This document shows, in pieces, positions 7,282-16,319 of a DNA stretch of 64,000 bases (its first letter is position 1; each line of letters starts with the position of its first letter). The translations under genes and the position numbers were made by a program. This stretch comes from Hoeflea phototrophica DFL-43 (lineage in GTDB: Bacteria; Pseudomonadota; Alphaproteobacteria; Rhizobiales; Rhizobiaceae), in the NCBI RefSeq assembly GCF_000154705.2, contig NZ_CM002917.1, forward strand, positions 638,461-702,460, given 5' to 3'. The notes beneath the pieces were generated by a model. The model searched no databases, was not told the DNA's origin, and worked only from the letters and a program-made list of their open reading frames with translations.

Positions 7282-10200
7282 CTAGTGCCCCGCGAAGTGC
7301 TTGAGCGCATAGGCCTCGACCTGGTCAGGGATTTCCCTGAGCTCGGTCAGGCCGGCCAGATGCGCCATGGCGCGGACCTGTTGACGCAGGCTCTTGCGCA
7401 GGCCGTCCTTCTCCCACCATCCGGCCGGTGCGGTCGCCGGGTCGGTGTAGAGGCCCTCCAGGCGGATCGCGAGGTCTTCCCCATCCGCGCAGGCATCGAA
7501 GTCGTTGAGGATCTGCAGGATGCCATAAGCGCCGGGCGAGAGACCGGCATCGACATACGCTTCGTCTTCCGCGGCGAGATCCCTGGCCAGCTCCTCGGCC
7601 GCCTTCAACTTGTCCGACCAGCTCAGCTGCGCGCTTTCGAGCTTCTCGAGCAGCTGGCGCAGGCGTTCAGAGAACTTGCCGTATTGGTGCGGGCTGGCAT
7701 CGATCCGCTCGCTGACGGTCTTTCGGAGCTCCGTCGTCTTGCGGATCGCGGCCGTCATCAGGTCTTCGTCAGTCTTGCCGTCGGTTTCGAAGTCCTCCCA
7801 GAAATCCGGATCGGTGATGTGGCGCAGCTTGACCGTCACGCTTAAGCCGGTCGCCTCCAGATGCTGGTTCAGCATCTCGCGGATTTTCTCGCTGTAGTTC
7901 ATCTGGTCGAAGGCCTGGCGCTTCTCGAAATGCTGGGTGCCGTAAAGCAGGAAGGTCGCCACCCATTTCAGATCCGCGGTGAACTCCAGAACGCTTGGAT
8001 CCGGGCTCAGCGTCTCGTAGAGCGCAATGAAGCTGCGCGCCCGCGCCTTGAACTCGAACCACTTGTCCTCGCTGCCCAGGGCCTTGATGAAGGCGTCGAA
8101 TTCAGCCTTCAGGCCATCCTTGTCGAATGCCTTGCGTTTGACCGGCTTCAGCATCACGGCCACCACGGCATGGGCCGTGCGCAGCTGGTTTCTGAGATCG
8201 TCGAGGTCGCGCATGGCGTTCTTCACGTCATCGGCGCGATAGCTCGCCAGCGCCTCCTCCAGGTTCGCCGAGACGCCGATGTAATCCACGATGAGGCCGT
8301 TGCGTTTCTTCCGGTCCGAGACGCGGTTGGTGCGGGCGATCGCCTGCAGCAGGCCGTGCTCCTTTAGTGGCTTGTCGAGATACATCACGCTTTCGATCGG
8401 GCAGTCGAAGCCGGTGAGCAGCTTGTCGCAGACGATGAGGAACTGCGGATCCTCGCCCTTGCGCCCGAATGCCTGCTTCACCTGCTTCTCGGCTTCGGCG
8501 TCGACATGATGCGCCTTCAGCCCGTCCCGGATCGCCTGCCTGTGCGCGTCCTCGCTCGGCTTGCCGTCTTCCTGGTTGATGGAATAGACGCAGGCCGACA
8601 TGGCGTCGGCGCGCGCCAGCGCCGTCGCGACGTCCAGTCCCCCGGCTTGCAGATCCTCGGCGATTACCCGTGTCAGCGCCTGCCTGTAGAGGATCACTGC
8701 CTCGCGATCGATGGCAACGATCTGCGCCTTGAAGCCATCCGGCTGCGCATAGGCCTTGAAATGGGTCCAGATGTCATAGGCGATCAGTTCGATCCGGCGC
8801 GGGTGCCTGACCAGGTCTTCGATCCTGACCCCACGCTTCTTGATCTCGTTCAGCTTGTCGTCGTCAAATTCGGCAAACCAGGTGTCGAAAAGAATGTCGA
8901 TCTTGGCTTCATCGATGTGCCAATCGGTCTTGCGGCCGGTATAATAGATCGGCACGGTCGCGCCGTCGGCCACCGCGTCGTCGATGCCGTATTTGTCGAG
9001 ATAGCTTTCACCGACCACGCCGAAGTTCGCATAGGTGTTCTTGTCGTCCTTTTTCACCGGCGTGCCGGTAAAGCCGAAGAAGCGAGCCTTTGGCAGTGTC
9101 GCGCGCAAATAGGCGCCGAGGTCCTTTTCCTGGGTGCGGTGCGCCTCGTCCACCATGACGATCCAGTTCTCGGAATTCTCGACCGGCTCCTTCGATCCTT
9201 GAAACTTGAAGATGGTCGATAGCGCCGTGTGCCCGTCCTTGCCGCTGCGGATCAGTGCATGCAGATCCTTGATGCTGTCGATTGGCGTCGGGTTGGGCAG
9301 GCCACAGGCCACGAAGGTGCCGCTGATCTGCGTGTGCAGGTCCACGCGGTCTGTCAGCACCAGGATGTTGGGGTTGGTGAGCGCCTCTGAGACGATTGTC
9401 CGGTGCGTCTTCAGCTTCAACGCGGCAAAGACCATGGTCAGCGACTTGCCGCTGCCCTGGGTGTGCCAGATCAGGCCCTGGCGATGCTTGCCCTCCAGCA
9501 CGCGCTCGACGATCCGGTTGACGGCGCGGAACTGCTGGTAGCGGCAGATCTTCTTGACCGTGCCGTCCTCGGTCTTCTCGAACACCACGTAATGGGCAAT
9601 GAGATCGAGCAGCCGGCCCGGCTCCAGCAGACACCAGAGCCCCTTGGCAAGGCTGTCGGGGAAATCGGCATCGCTCTTCGGCCAAGGGTCGCGCCATTCG
9701 CCGAAATATTTCGAGCTCGCGCCAGTGGCGCCATAAAGCACCAGCGCCCCGTCGGTGACGATGTTGAAGACGTTGGAGAAGAACAGCCGCGGAATGTCGC
9801 GCTCATATTGCCTTATCTGCTCGAAGGCCTCGCCGGTCTTGTCCTTGATGTTGAGCGGGCTCTTAGCCTCGATCACCACCAGCGGAATGCCGTTGACATA
9901 AACCACTAGGTCCGGCCGGCGCGTGTTCTCCGCTTTTACCCTGAGCTGATGCGTGACGACAAACCGGTTGTTGCCGGGCTCAAGAAAATCGATCACCCGC
10001 AGCGTCTGCCAAGTCTCCTGGCCGGTCACCTTGCGGGCATAGTCGCCGCGCAGCACCTTGAGCCAGGTCTCGTTTTCGCTGATCGCGGCAAGCTCGCCAT
10101 AGGCCGCCTCGGCGGACGGCCGGTTGATCCCGTTGATGCGCATCAGCGCCTCGATCAGGTGCGGCCGAAATAGAACCTGGTTCTCGCCATCGCGCAAACC

Positions 10201-10296
10201 CGCATGCTCCGCCGGTGGCACCAAGCCGTAGCCCATGGCTTGCAGATGCTCGATGGTCGGTCGCTCCGCGAAATGCCATTCAGGGCCCTGGCTCAT
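7282..10296 (-). CDS. hsdR: Type I restriction enzyme R subunit
   Basis: 1004 residues from the ATG at 10296, with GGAG ten bases upstream; a longer in-frame start at 10338 would lie inside hsdS. HsdR is the translocase/nuclease subunit of the R2M2S complex. The PD-(D/E)xK nuclease is near residues 129-145 (D129, VVIEAKS), with a following QIRQY motif. The SF2 motor has Walker A HTQGSGKSL near 290, VDEAHRTQ, FGFTGTP, and a motif VI region ending QAIARTNR. The C-terminal helical part binds the methylase. It is 7 bases downstream of hsdS. It appears intact. Confidence 0.96.
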   Translation of the reverse strand: MSQGPEWHFAERPTIEHLQAMGYGLVPPAEHAGLRDGENQVLFRPHLIEALMRINGINRPSAEAAYGELAAISENETWLKVLRGDYARKVTGQETWQTLRVIDFLEPGNNRFVVTHQLRVKAENTRRPDLVVYVNGIPLVVIEAKSPLNIKDKTGEAFEQIRQYERDIPRLFFSNVFNIVTDGALVLYGATGASSKYFGEWRDPWPKSDADFPDSLAKGLWCLLEPGRLLDLIAHYVVFEKTEDGTVKKICRYQQFRAVNRIVERVLEGKHRQGLIWHTQGSGKSLTMVFAALKLKTHRTIVSEALTNPNILVLTDRVDLHTQISGTFVACGLPNPTPIDSIKDLHALIRSGKDGHTALSTIFKFQGSKEPVENSENWIVMVDEAHRTQEKDLGAYLRATLPKARFFGFTGTPVKKDDKNTYANFGVVGESYLDKYGIDDAVADGATVPIYYTGRKTDWHIDEAKIDILFDTWFAEFDDDKLNEIKKRGVRIEDLVRHPRRIELIAYDIWTHFKAYAQPDGFKAQIVAIDREAVILYRQALTRVIAEDLQAGGLDVATALARADAMSACVYSINQEDGKPSEDAHRQAIRDGLKAHHVDAEAEKQVKQAFGRKGEDPQFLIVCDKLLTGFDCPIESVMYLDKPLKEHGLLQAIARTNRVSDRKKRNGLIVDYIGVSANLEEALASYRADDVKNAMRDLDDLRNQLRTAHAVVAVMLKPVKRKAFDKDGLKAEFDAFIKALGSEDKWFEFKARARSFIALYETLSPDPSVLEFTADLKWVATFLLYGTQHFEKRQAFDQMNYSEKIREMLNQHLEATGLSVTVKLRHITDPDFWEDFETDGKTDEDLMTAAIRKTTELRKTVSERIDASPHQYGKFSERLRQLLEKLESAQLSWSDKLKAAEELARDLAAEDEAYVDAGLSPGAYGILQILNDFDACADGEDLAIRLEGLYTDPATAPAGWWEKDGLRKSLRQQVRAMAHLAGLTELREIPDQVEAYALKHFAGH

Positions 10297-10303
10297 GATG
10301 CGA

Positions 10304-11578
10304 TCACTCCGCTGCCATGGGAAGGGTGTCGGCGACACGCTTGCGGCCAGTAAGGAGGTCGGACATCAGGTCGGATTTGAGGCTCTCCAGATTATGCAGT
10401 TTGGCTTGCTCCACCTGAAGCTCGCTTTGAAACGACTGCCATACCTGGAGGATCCGACGCTGTTCTTCTAAGCCGGGCACAGGGAATACCAGCTTCCTCA
10501 AAATGCCTGAGTTGATCGCGCTCATGATGCCGCCTTGAGCGGAAGTGGTAAATTTGCTGACGATCCATGGCGCGAAGTTCATTTGCCAGCACGCCAGCTC
10601 AGGAATGTATTTTTCATGGTGCAGGCTCATCGCCCAAATATGCTTTGATGAGACGGCCTCGCCAATATCCGGCGGAATGACGCAGCAGCGCCCCACGGTT
10701 CCCATGATCGTGATCACGACATCATTCGGATTCACGGCGAACCGTCGTAGTTGCCGAAATTTGTCTTCAGAAAGGAAGCGCTTGTAGTTGCAAACGAACT
10801 GCTCAACTTGGATGTTGTCGATCCCGAGGAACGGAACGCCAGAATCCACAAGCTCTTCGCTTTTCAGCGCACTTCCAAACGGGCCGCTACGCATCGGGTT
10901 TGTGATGTCGGCAAGGAGCTCCTCAAGCGTTGCAACCTTCCACCCCTCCGGTATCTCCCCGCTCTCGGTCTGCTTGAAGCGCGTGTGGCCGATGCCTTTG
11001 GTGAGCAGGCGTTCCATCACGCCCTGCTTGACCTTTCTGGTCTGCTCGATCACCGCCCGCGTTGCCGCAATGGCCTCATCGACGCTGGACAGGATTTCGG
11101 CGATGCGGCGCTGTTCGTGGAGTGGGGGGAGAGGAATTGAGAGCTTTCCTAAAGTCGAGAAAGAGATCGACTTACGGCGATTAACGCCACCATTTCCAAG
11201 CGCATCAAACTGACCATTCATGGCATAGAATTTGAAAAGACGAAGAATGAAGTCCGGATCCGCCTGACGTTCGTCGATCTCAAACACTGTATACATGGGG
11301 CTGATGAGCCCCACGTCGAAACGAGTGAGACGATCGATTGAGCCCTCATCGAGGTGAATCGTCGCGTAAGCAAATTGTCCCCTTCGAACGATCTTGTAGT
11401 TCTCGGTGTCTGCGCTAAACACCTTTTTCTTGAAATATTCCTCAGAAGGGACGAAGCCGTCGTATTTGGTGACGCTTAGAACCGGGATCTCATCACGGCT
11501 GCGATTTCTTGCTGACACGTCGGATGCAATGTCGCTGAAAGTGGTCGGCCTCCACCCCTCTGCCACCTCACGCGACAT
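10304..11578 (-). CDS. hsdS: Type I restriction specificity subunit
   Basis: 424 residues with the two-repeat plan of HsdS. The first target-recognition domain spans about 1-150, followed by the conserved spacer LPPLHEQRRIAEILSSVDEA and its long helix. A second domain begins near PEGWKVATLEELL and closes with a second helix after LEEQRRIL. The two domains read the two halves of a bipartite target, which cannot be predicted here. ATG 11578 is used; it overlaps the end of hsdM by 11 bases (ATGTCGCGTGA), coupling the two. Confidence 0.94.
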   Translation of the reverse strand: MSREVAEGWRPTTFSDIASDVSARNRSRDEIPVLSVTKYDGFVPSEEYFKKKVFSADTENYKIVRRGQFAYATIHLDEGSIDRLTRFDVGLISPMYTVFEIDERQADPDFILRLFKFYAMNGQFDALGNGGVNRRKSISFSTLGKLSIPLPPLHEQRRIAEILSSVDEAIAATRAVIEQTRKVKQGVMERLLTKGIGHTRFKQTESGEIPEGWKVATLEELLADITNPMRSGPFGSALKSEELVDSGVPFLGIDNIQVEQFVCNYKRFLSEDKFRQLRRFAVNPNDVVITIMGTVGRCCVIPPDIGEAVSSKHIWAMSLHHEKYIPELACWQMNFAPWIVSKFTTSAQGGIMSAINSGILRKLVFPVPGLEEQRRILQVWQSFQSELQVEQAKLHNLESLKSDLMSDLLTGRKRVADTLPMAAE

Positions 11579-13058
11579 AACCAAGCTCCCGCAGAAAGCC
11601 CATCATCCTCGCTTCCGCCGCATCCCGCTCGGCTTGAAGCTCGATCAGCCTTTCCACTTCTGCCGCGACATCAACCTCGTCTGCCTCTTCGCCCAGATGC
11701 ACATATCGGCTGATATTGAGGTTGAAATCACTCGCTTCGATTTCGCGCAACGGCACTACCCGCGCTAGCCGCTCGGCATCGGCAAAGTCGTCATAGGCTT
11801 TCGCCAGCGTTGCGACATTGGTCTCCGAAAGCAGGTTCTGGTTCTTGCCGTCTACTTTCTGCTCGGCACCGTTGACGATGAGGATCTTGCCCTTGCGCGC
11901 TTCCGGCTTCTGTTTGCGCAGGATCAGGATGCAGGCCGGAATGCCCGCGCCGTAGAATAGGTTGGGCGCAAGACCGATCACGGCCTCGACCAGGTCGTCA
12001 CGGATCAGCCCCTCGCGGATCCGGCCCTCCGCGCCGCCGCGAAACAGCACGCCATGCGGCAGCACCACGCCGCAAACGCCGTCTTCCTTCAGGCTCGCCA
12101 CCATGTGCTGCACGAAGGCCAGGTCGCCATAGCTCTTCGGCGGGCAGCCATAGCGGTCCCGGCCATAGGCATCGCCCTGGCTCCAGACATCATGGCCCCA
12201 GCTTTTCAGCGAAAACGGCGGGTTGGCGAGCACCCGGTCGAAGGTGCGGATCGCCTTCACGCCCTCGCCCGTCAGGTGCTTCGGCTCTAGCAGCGTATCG
12301 CCGCGCGCGACTTTCGCGTCGTCGATGTCGTGCAGGAACAGGTTCATCTGGCAGATGGCCCAGGTGTTGAGGTTCTTCTCCTGGCCGAACAGCGACAGGC
12401 TCTTCGGGTTCTTGCCCTGCCGCTCAAGGTGATGCACGGCTTCCAGCAGCATGCCGCCCGAACCGCAGGTGGGGTCGTAGATCGACATCCCCTCCTCCGG
12501 CTTCAGGCACTCGACGATCAGCCGCACCACCATTTTCGGCGTGTAGAACTCGCCGCCCTTCTTGCCGGCATCGTCAGCAAACTGCGCGATCAGATATTCA
12601 TAGGCCTGGCCGAGCACATCCGGCTCGACATCGGACTTGCGCAGGCGATAGGTCTCAAAATGCTGCAGCAGCTTTTCCAGCATGGCATCGGGAAAGCGCT
12701 CCTTGTTGTTGAAATCGACATCCTGAAATACGCCACGCAGCTTCATGTTCGCGTCTTCGATGGCGCGGAAGGCGGCGTTCAGATGCGTGCCGATATCGGT
12801 GGTGTGCTTGCGCACATCCGTCCAGAAATGCCCCTTGGGGATATCGAAGCGATGCTCTTCGGGATCGGCGGCAATCTCGGCGTCGCCATAACGCTCCAGC
12901 CGCTCCTCATACTCCTCCTGCCAGACATCCGAGAGCCGCTTGAAGAACAGCAGACCGAAAATGTAGTGCTTGTAGTCGCCGGAATCGATCGATCCGCGTA
13001 AGATATCCGCCGCACGCCAGAGATGGCTCTCCAGCTGCGATAGGGTGAGTGTGGTCAC
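11568..13058 (-). CDS. hsdM: Type I N6-adenine DNA methyltransferase
   Basis: 496 residues, full length. It has the N-terminal HsdM helical domain (LESHLWRAADILRG...YIFGLLFFKRLSD), the AdoMet-binding motif YDPTCGSGGMLLEA near residues 191-203, and the catalytic NPPF tetrapeptide (LANPPFSL) near 278. It methylates adenine in the HsdS-defined site to protect host DNA. It is the first gene of the operon hsdM-hsdS-hsdR-DUF45. The promoter must lie in 13059-13358, the interval with the long C tract shared with the divergent gene at 13359. Confidence 0.96.
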   Translation of the reverse strand: MTTLTLSQLESHLWRAADILRGSIDSGDYKHYIFGLLFFKRLSDVWQEEYEERLERYGDAEIAADPEEHRFDIPKGHFWTDVRKHTTDIGTHLNAAFRAIEDANMKLRGVFQDVDFNNKERFPDAMLEKLLQHFETYRLRKSDVEPDVLGQAYEYLIAQFADDAGKKGGEFYTPKMVVRLIVECLKPEEGMSIYDPTCGSGGMLLEAVHHLERQGKNPKSLSLFGQEKNLNTWAICQMNLFLHDIDDAKVARGDTLLEPKHLTGEGVKAIRTFDRVLANPPFSLKSWGHDVWSQGDAYGRDRYGCPPKSYGDLAFVQHMVASLKEDGVCGVVLPHGVLFRGGAEGRIREGLIRDDLVEAVIGLAPNLFYGAGIPACILILRKQKPEARKGKILIVNGAEQKVDGKNQNLLSETNVATLAKAYDDFADAERLARVVPLREIEASDFNLNISRYVHLGEEADEVDVAAEVERLIELQAERDAAEARMMGFLRELGYVA

Positions 13059-13358
13059 GTTATGCGTTCCTCGCCATGCTTTGCGCCCACAGTATCAAAT
13101 CAGAGCGCCAGGGCAATTTAGCTGGACATCTTTGAAGCGCGCAATAAGAGTCGACTGCAATCTTTCGTTTGTAGGGGTAATGGTATGAGGAACAGCACTT
13201 TGGAGCGGGCAGCCTCAGTCCTGGCGCTGGTCATCGTGGACAGCCACTCTTTTGTATACGAAAAATTGCCCCACCCCGATGTTGTTCATATGGCTCCCCC
13301 CCCCCCCCCCCCAAAAAAATGAAATGACAGCCAAATCCGTGGCCTATAACGTTCAGCA
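13059..13358. other. Divergent intergenic region, hsdM / DUF3883 gene
   Basis: 300 bases between two divergent genes, so it should contain both promoters. A 17-C run at 13296-13312 followed by seven A residues is the main feature. I see no gene: the ATG at 13290 reads Met-Ala-Pro(6)-Lys-Lys and stops at 13320. Confidence 0.5.
13296..13319 (+). repeat. C17-A7 homopolymer tract
   Basis: Seventeen consecutive C residues followed directly by seven A residues, 40 to 63 bp upstream of the ATG at 13359. A pure C17 run is long enough for slipped-strand length change, and it lies where promoter spacing could matter. Assembly error in the run length is also possible. Confidence 0.85.
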
Positions 13359-14192
13359 ATGGCTGAGGGATCCTGGACAGATGCGGAAAACGACCTGATC
13401 GTTGCAGACTATTTCCAGATGTTGAAGCTCGACGCGGCAGGCCACCCCTATGTCAAGGCGGATCACAACCGACGTCTGCAGCAGCGGATCGGTCGTTCCC
13501 GCGGCTCGATTGAGTTCAAGTATCAAAATATCAGTGCGGTATTGATCGCGCTCGGCGAGGACTGGATACCCGGCTACAAACCAGCCGCCAGATTTCAGAT
13601 GTCGCTGGTTGATGCAGTCGTGCGCTGGCAAAAGCAGAATCATGAATGGCTGGAGCGCGTTCCTGTCGCACTTTCGACATCTCAGCTGCACGAACCTGCG
13701 ACACTCTGGATCGGACCACCTCCCACGATGTCCAACCAGCCCCCACCACAGGAACTTGAACAGATGCTGCACGTCGCCCGCAAATTCGACGTGGCAGGCA
13801 GGGATGAACGCAATCGCAAGCTGGGACGCGCCGGTGAACAGCTAGTTGTTGCACATGAGCAGGCCATGCTGAAGGCATCAGGTCGCCCGGACTTGGCGGA
13901 GAACGTTTGCTGGGTATCTGAAGAGGTCGGCGATGGCGCAGGCTACGACATTGCCAGTTTTGACCAGGCCGGCCAGCCAAGGCTCCTAGAGGTCAAGACC
14001 ACGAATGGATGGGAACGCACCCCCTTCCACATCAGCCGCAATGAGCTTGCTGTTGCCGAGGAGCGCCGCTCACACTGGCGTCTTCTGCGCCTGTGGAACT
14101 TTTCCAGCGAGCCGAAAGCATTCGAACTCGCACCGCCGCTGGAAGCGCACGTTACCCTAATGGCCACAGCATTCCAGGCCAGCTTTGGCTGA
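13359..14192 (+). CDS. DUF3883 domain restriction-like protein
   Basis: 277 residues. The C-terminal third (GRAGEQLVVAHEQ near 165, then GAGYDIASFDQAGQPRLLEVKTT) is a DUF3883 domain, in which D...ExK is a PD-(D/E)xK-type nuclease signature. The N-terminal region (WTDAENDLIVADYF...GRSRGSIEFKYQNISAVL) recurs in restriction-associated proteins and looks like a DNA-binding module. Together this suggests a nuclease that recognises DNA, perhaps a type IV or stand-alone restriction enzyme. It is divergent from hsdM, across the C17 tract. Domain names are from memory; activity is an inference. Confidence 0.7.
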   Translation: MAEGSWTDAENDLIVADYFQMLKLDAAGHPYVKADHNRRLQQRIGRSRGSIEFKYQNISAVLIALGEDWIPGYKPAARFQMSLVDAVVRWQKQNHEWLERVPVALSTSQLHEPATLWIGPPPTMSNQPPPQELEQMLHVARKFDVAGRDERNRKLGRAGEQLVVAHEQAMLKASGRPDLAENVCWVSEEVGDGAGYDIASFDQAGQPRLLEVKTTNGWERTPFHISRNELAVAEERRSHWRLLRLWNFSSEPKAFELAPPLEAHVTLMATAFQASFG

Positions 14193-14945
14193 ACCGAAGG
14201 GCTGCCTAAGCAGTTGGACGTTTACATAACGCACGCTTCGGCGACGCTTATGTAAAGGCTGCATGGACTCTACCTTTACAAATACCAATTAGAAGTTGTG
14301 CGTAAACTTGTCATGAAATCCGAAATCGTTGCGGAAATGCCCTCAACGTTGTCGCTATCTTTCCCAAAAGTTTACATGAATCCATGAGTTCAGCGTTTTT
14401 CGCTGTCGGGTAAACGTTTCAGGACACGATCAGGTTGCATTGGTTGGGACGCCCCGATGTTCATGGGACTCTTTGCAACATGAAGCTGCCATCCGTGAGC
14501 TTTTCAAAGTCAGCCTGATGTCCCCGATGTGGGAACACCTTGGTTGCCAACGTCGAAAACGTATTCGCACCAGCCGAGGTCGCACAGAGAGAAAGTCTGT
14601 CAGAGTAGAGGGCTATCTGTCTTTGTGAGCGAAGGCGGCTGTCCCCACAAGCCACGACTGTTTGCCCTCTGCCAAGTGGCTGATGCATGTGGACGATCTC
14701 CTGGTGCGCAGATCCTTTCTGTCCGCTTTCATCCGGTGACCGGTAGCCTCCTTGGTCGCTTGTGATGTCGGTCAAGGGAAGGTTGCTCAGACACATCGAA
14801 GTCCTAGAAATTATGTGTCTTCGCGATGGGGATGCCTTCCGTCACCGCAAGCTTCCGGCGTCCTATCCTCCCTTACCAAGTTGGATGGAAGCCCAGTGAG
14901 CCAGCGCCCACCTGGGCGACCATGGGCCGTGAAAGGACGGCGCGA
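14193..14945. other. Gene-poor region with clustered GTTTAC inverted repeats
   Basis: 753 bases without a convincing gene. The first 230 bases hold overlapping inverted repeats: TTTACATAA-N18-TTATGTAAA (14221-14256), TGTAAAGG-N14-CCTTTACA (14251-14280), GTAAACTT (14302-14309) facing AAGTTTAC (14368-14375), and a palindrome AAACGTTT (14412-14419). The remainder (14420-14945) shows nothing I can name; short frames there lack domains and may be decayed coding sequence. Confidence 0.5.
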
Positions 14946-15344
14946 TCAACCAGGCAACTTTAACAGCAGTCGAAGGCGACGACGCATCTGCGTGGTCAAT
15001 TCGGGAACATTCTCGGAGTGGAATTCACGCAGAAAATCAATCCATCCGTTCTCTGCCACCGAGAGGACGTTACCGCCAAAAACATCTTCAATCGTCTTGA
15101 CGAAATCAACCCCGAACCAACTGTTCATCACCAGCTTGAACAGCAGCTTCTCATCGCAGCCGAGTGCCTTGGCCAATGGCAATACCTTGTCCAGAGGAAC
15201 CCTGAAGTCGCCGCGCAAAACGCCCTCCAGCACCTCCGGTCTCTGGAAACCAGAGAGCATGGCGACTTCGTTTAAGCTGTAAGGACACTCAGCCAGATTC
15301 TTTTGAATCAATGCTGAAACCGCAATCTTATGTTCTTCAATCAT
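14946..15344 (-). CDS. Small HTH-domain regulator
   Basis: 132 residues. The first half reads as a lambda-repressor/XRE-like HTH: CPYSLNEVAMLSGFQRPEVLEGVLRGD, then VPLDKVLPLAKALGCDEKLLFKL. The C-terminal half has a hydrophobic segment (GWIDFLREF) and a basic end, probably for dimerisation. It is divergent from the HTH gene at 15529 across 184 AT-rich bases. This is typical for paired control genes of an integrative element, for instance controlling the nearby integrase. No specific family name is justified. Confidence 0.65.
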   Translation of the reverse strand: MIEEHKIAVSALIQKNLAECPYSLNEVAMLSGFQRPEVLEGVLRGDFRVPLDKVLPLAKALGCDEKLLFKLVMNSWFGVDFVKTIEDVFGGNVLSVAENGWIDFLREFHSENVPELTTQMRRRLRLLLKLPG

Positions 15345-15528
15345 ATCAACTCTCTTTGTTTGATCTACAAAACAAAATATAGCGTTAATATCTTGGGTCT
15401 AATCAATATCCAAATATAATTATGTATTAAGTAACCGATTACTTATTATTTATTAAAAAGGTTGTGTAGTATATTGTTTGGAAAAAATTTAATGTGTATA
15501 TTAATTTGCGGTGATGCTTTCATAGGAG
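15345..15528. promoter_or_regulatory. AT-rich divergent promoter region of two HTH genes
   Basis: The most AT-rich stretch of island 1 lies between the divergent HTH genes. It is rich in TATT/AATA runs, so several -10-like hexamers are possible and I do not choose one. It is the probable site of mutual regulation. Confidence 0.45.
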
Positions 15529-16302
15529 ATGGAATTGGAAAGGAACCAATACGCCGCAACCAGAGTCGGGCAGATAATCTTCGAACATCTATCAGAATCC
15601 GGTCTGACATATACTGAACTGGCAGGGCGCATTGGTGTGAACGGCACGAAAATGAAGAACCTGTGTGCAGGACGACATTACCTTCCGCTCGAACTGATCG
15701 AACCGATTGTAGAAGCTCTTGAGATCGAGCCAGAAAACTTTACCGGAGTGGTTCTCTGCCAGTATGGCTCAGAATGCGCGGTCCAATACATTGCAAAAGT
15801 TTTCGGAGACGCAAGAAGCGCCCGGAACACATCGAGCGAGGGCGACCCACGCGACCAGAGCAATAAAGACGCGCTGCAAGAAAGTTGTATCGATCTCGAA
15901 CCCGAAGCGCAGAACCTGAACCACATCCAAGGTGACGCAGAAAGCAAGTCCGGCGCGTCCCAGGTCGACATCGATTTTTGGCGAATTCTAAAGAGAGGGT
16001 TCCGAACAGGACTATCGGACAGAGGAATAGCCGTTGGCGAAAAGGATCTAATCCTAGCACTGCGTTTCATGTTGGAGGAGATCGAAACCTCCGGATTGCA
16101 CGTGGTGCCATGGAAGCCAACTTCGCAGCAGCACCAAGCAATAAAGGAGGCTCTCGAAGAGAAGAAGCGCATGTCGATCCGTTGGGTCAGGACACGCACG
16201 AAACAACGCTGGCGGTATAAGGCTGCGGTCGAAGCTGCTCCGAACTGGCGTCATGGCTACGAACTAGATAAAAAAGTGGAAGAAGAAGAGCCGGGGGAGT
16301 GA
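15529..16302 (+). CDS. HTH-domain protein next to the integrase
   Basis: 257 residues. The N-terminus is HTH-like: SGLTYTELAGRIGVNGTKMKNL, then LPLELIEPIVEALEIEPENF, parallel in layout to the protein encoded at 14946. A polar linker (about 100-140) leads to a C-terminal helical domain ending in a basic then acidic tail. The ATG at 15529 directly abuts AGGAG; the in-frame TTG at 15535 has better spacing (6 bases) and could be the real start. The gene converges on the integrase with a 17-base gap. A regulatory role is inferred. Confidence 0.65.
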   Translation: MELERNQYAATRVGQIIFEHLSESGLTYTELAGRIGVNGTKMKNLCAGRHYLPLELIEPIVEALEIEPENFTGVVLCQYGSECAVQYIAKVFGDARSARNTSSEGDPRDQSNKDALQESCIDLEPEAQNLNHIQGDAESKSGASQVDIDFWRILKRGFRTGLSDRGIAVGEKDLILALRFMLEEIETSGLHVVPWKPTSQQHQAIKEALEEKKRMSIRWVRTRTKQRWRYKAAVEAAPNWRHGYELDKKVEEEEPGE

Positions 16303-16319
16303 ACCTGCTTGGTTCCGAT

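Noticed and set aside
7222..9909. Several long plus-strand open frames (for example 8506-9222 and 9403-9909)
   Set aside because: They lie entirely opposite hsdR, a convincing full-length gene, and show no domain. High GC content makes such antisense frames common here.
13290..13322. A phase-variable start for the DUF3883 gene at ATG 13290
   Set aside because: It is in frame with 13359 but meets TGA at 13320 at the present tract length, and altering the C count puts it out of frame with the gene.
14461..14796. Minus-strand frame in the gene-poor region of island 1
   Set aside because: No domain, no ribosome-binding site and unusual composition; possibly a decayed gene, but not supportable.
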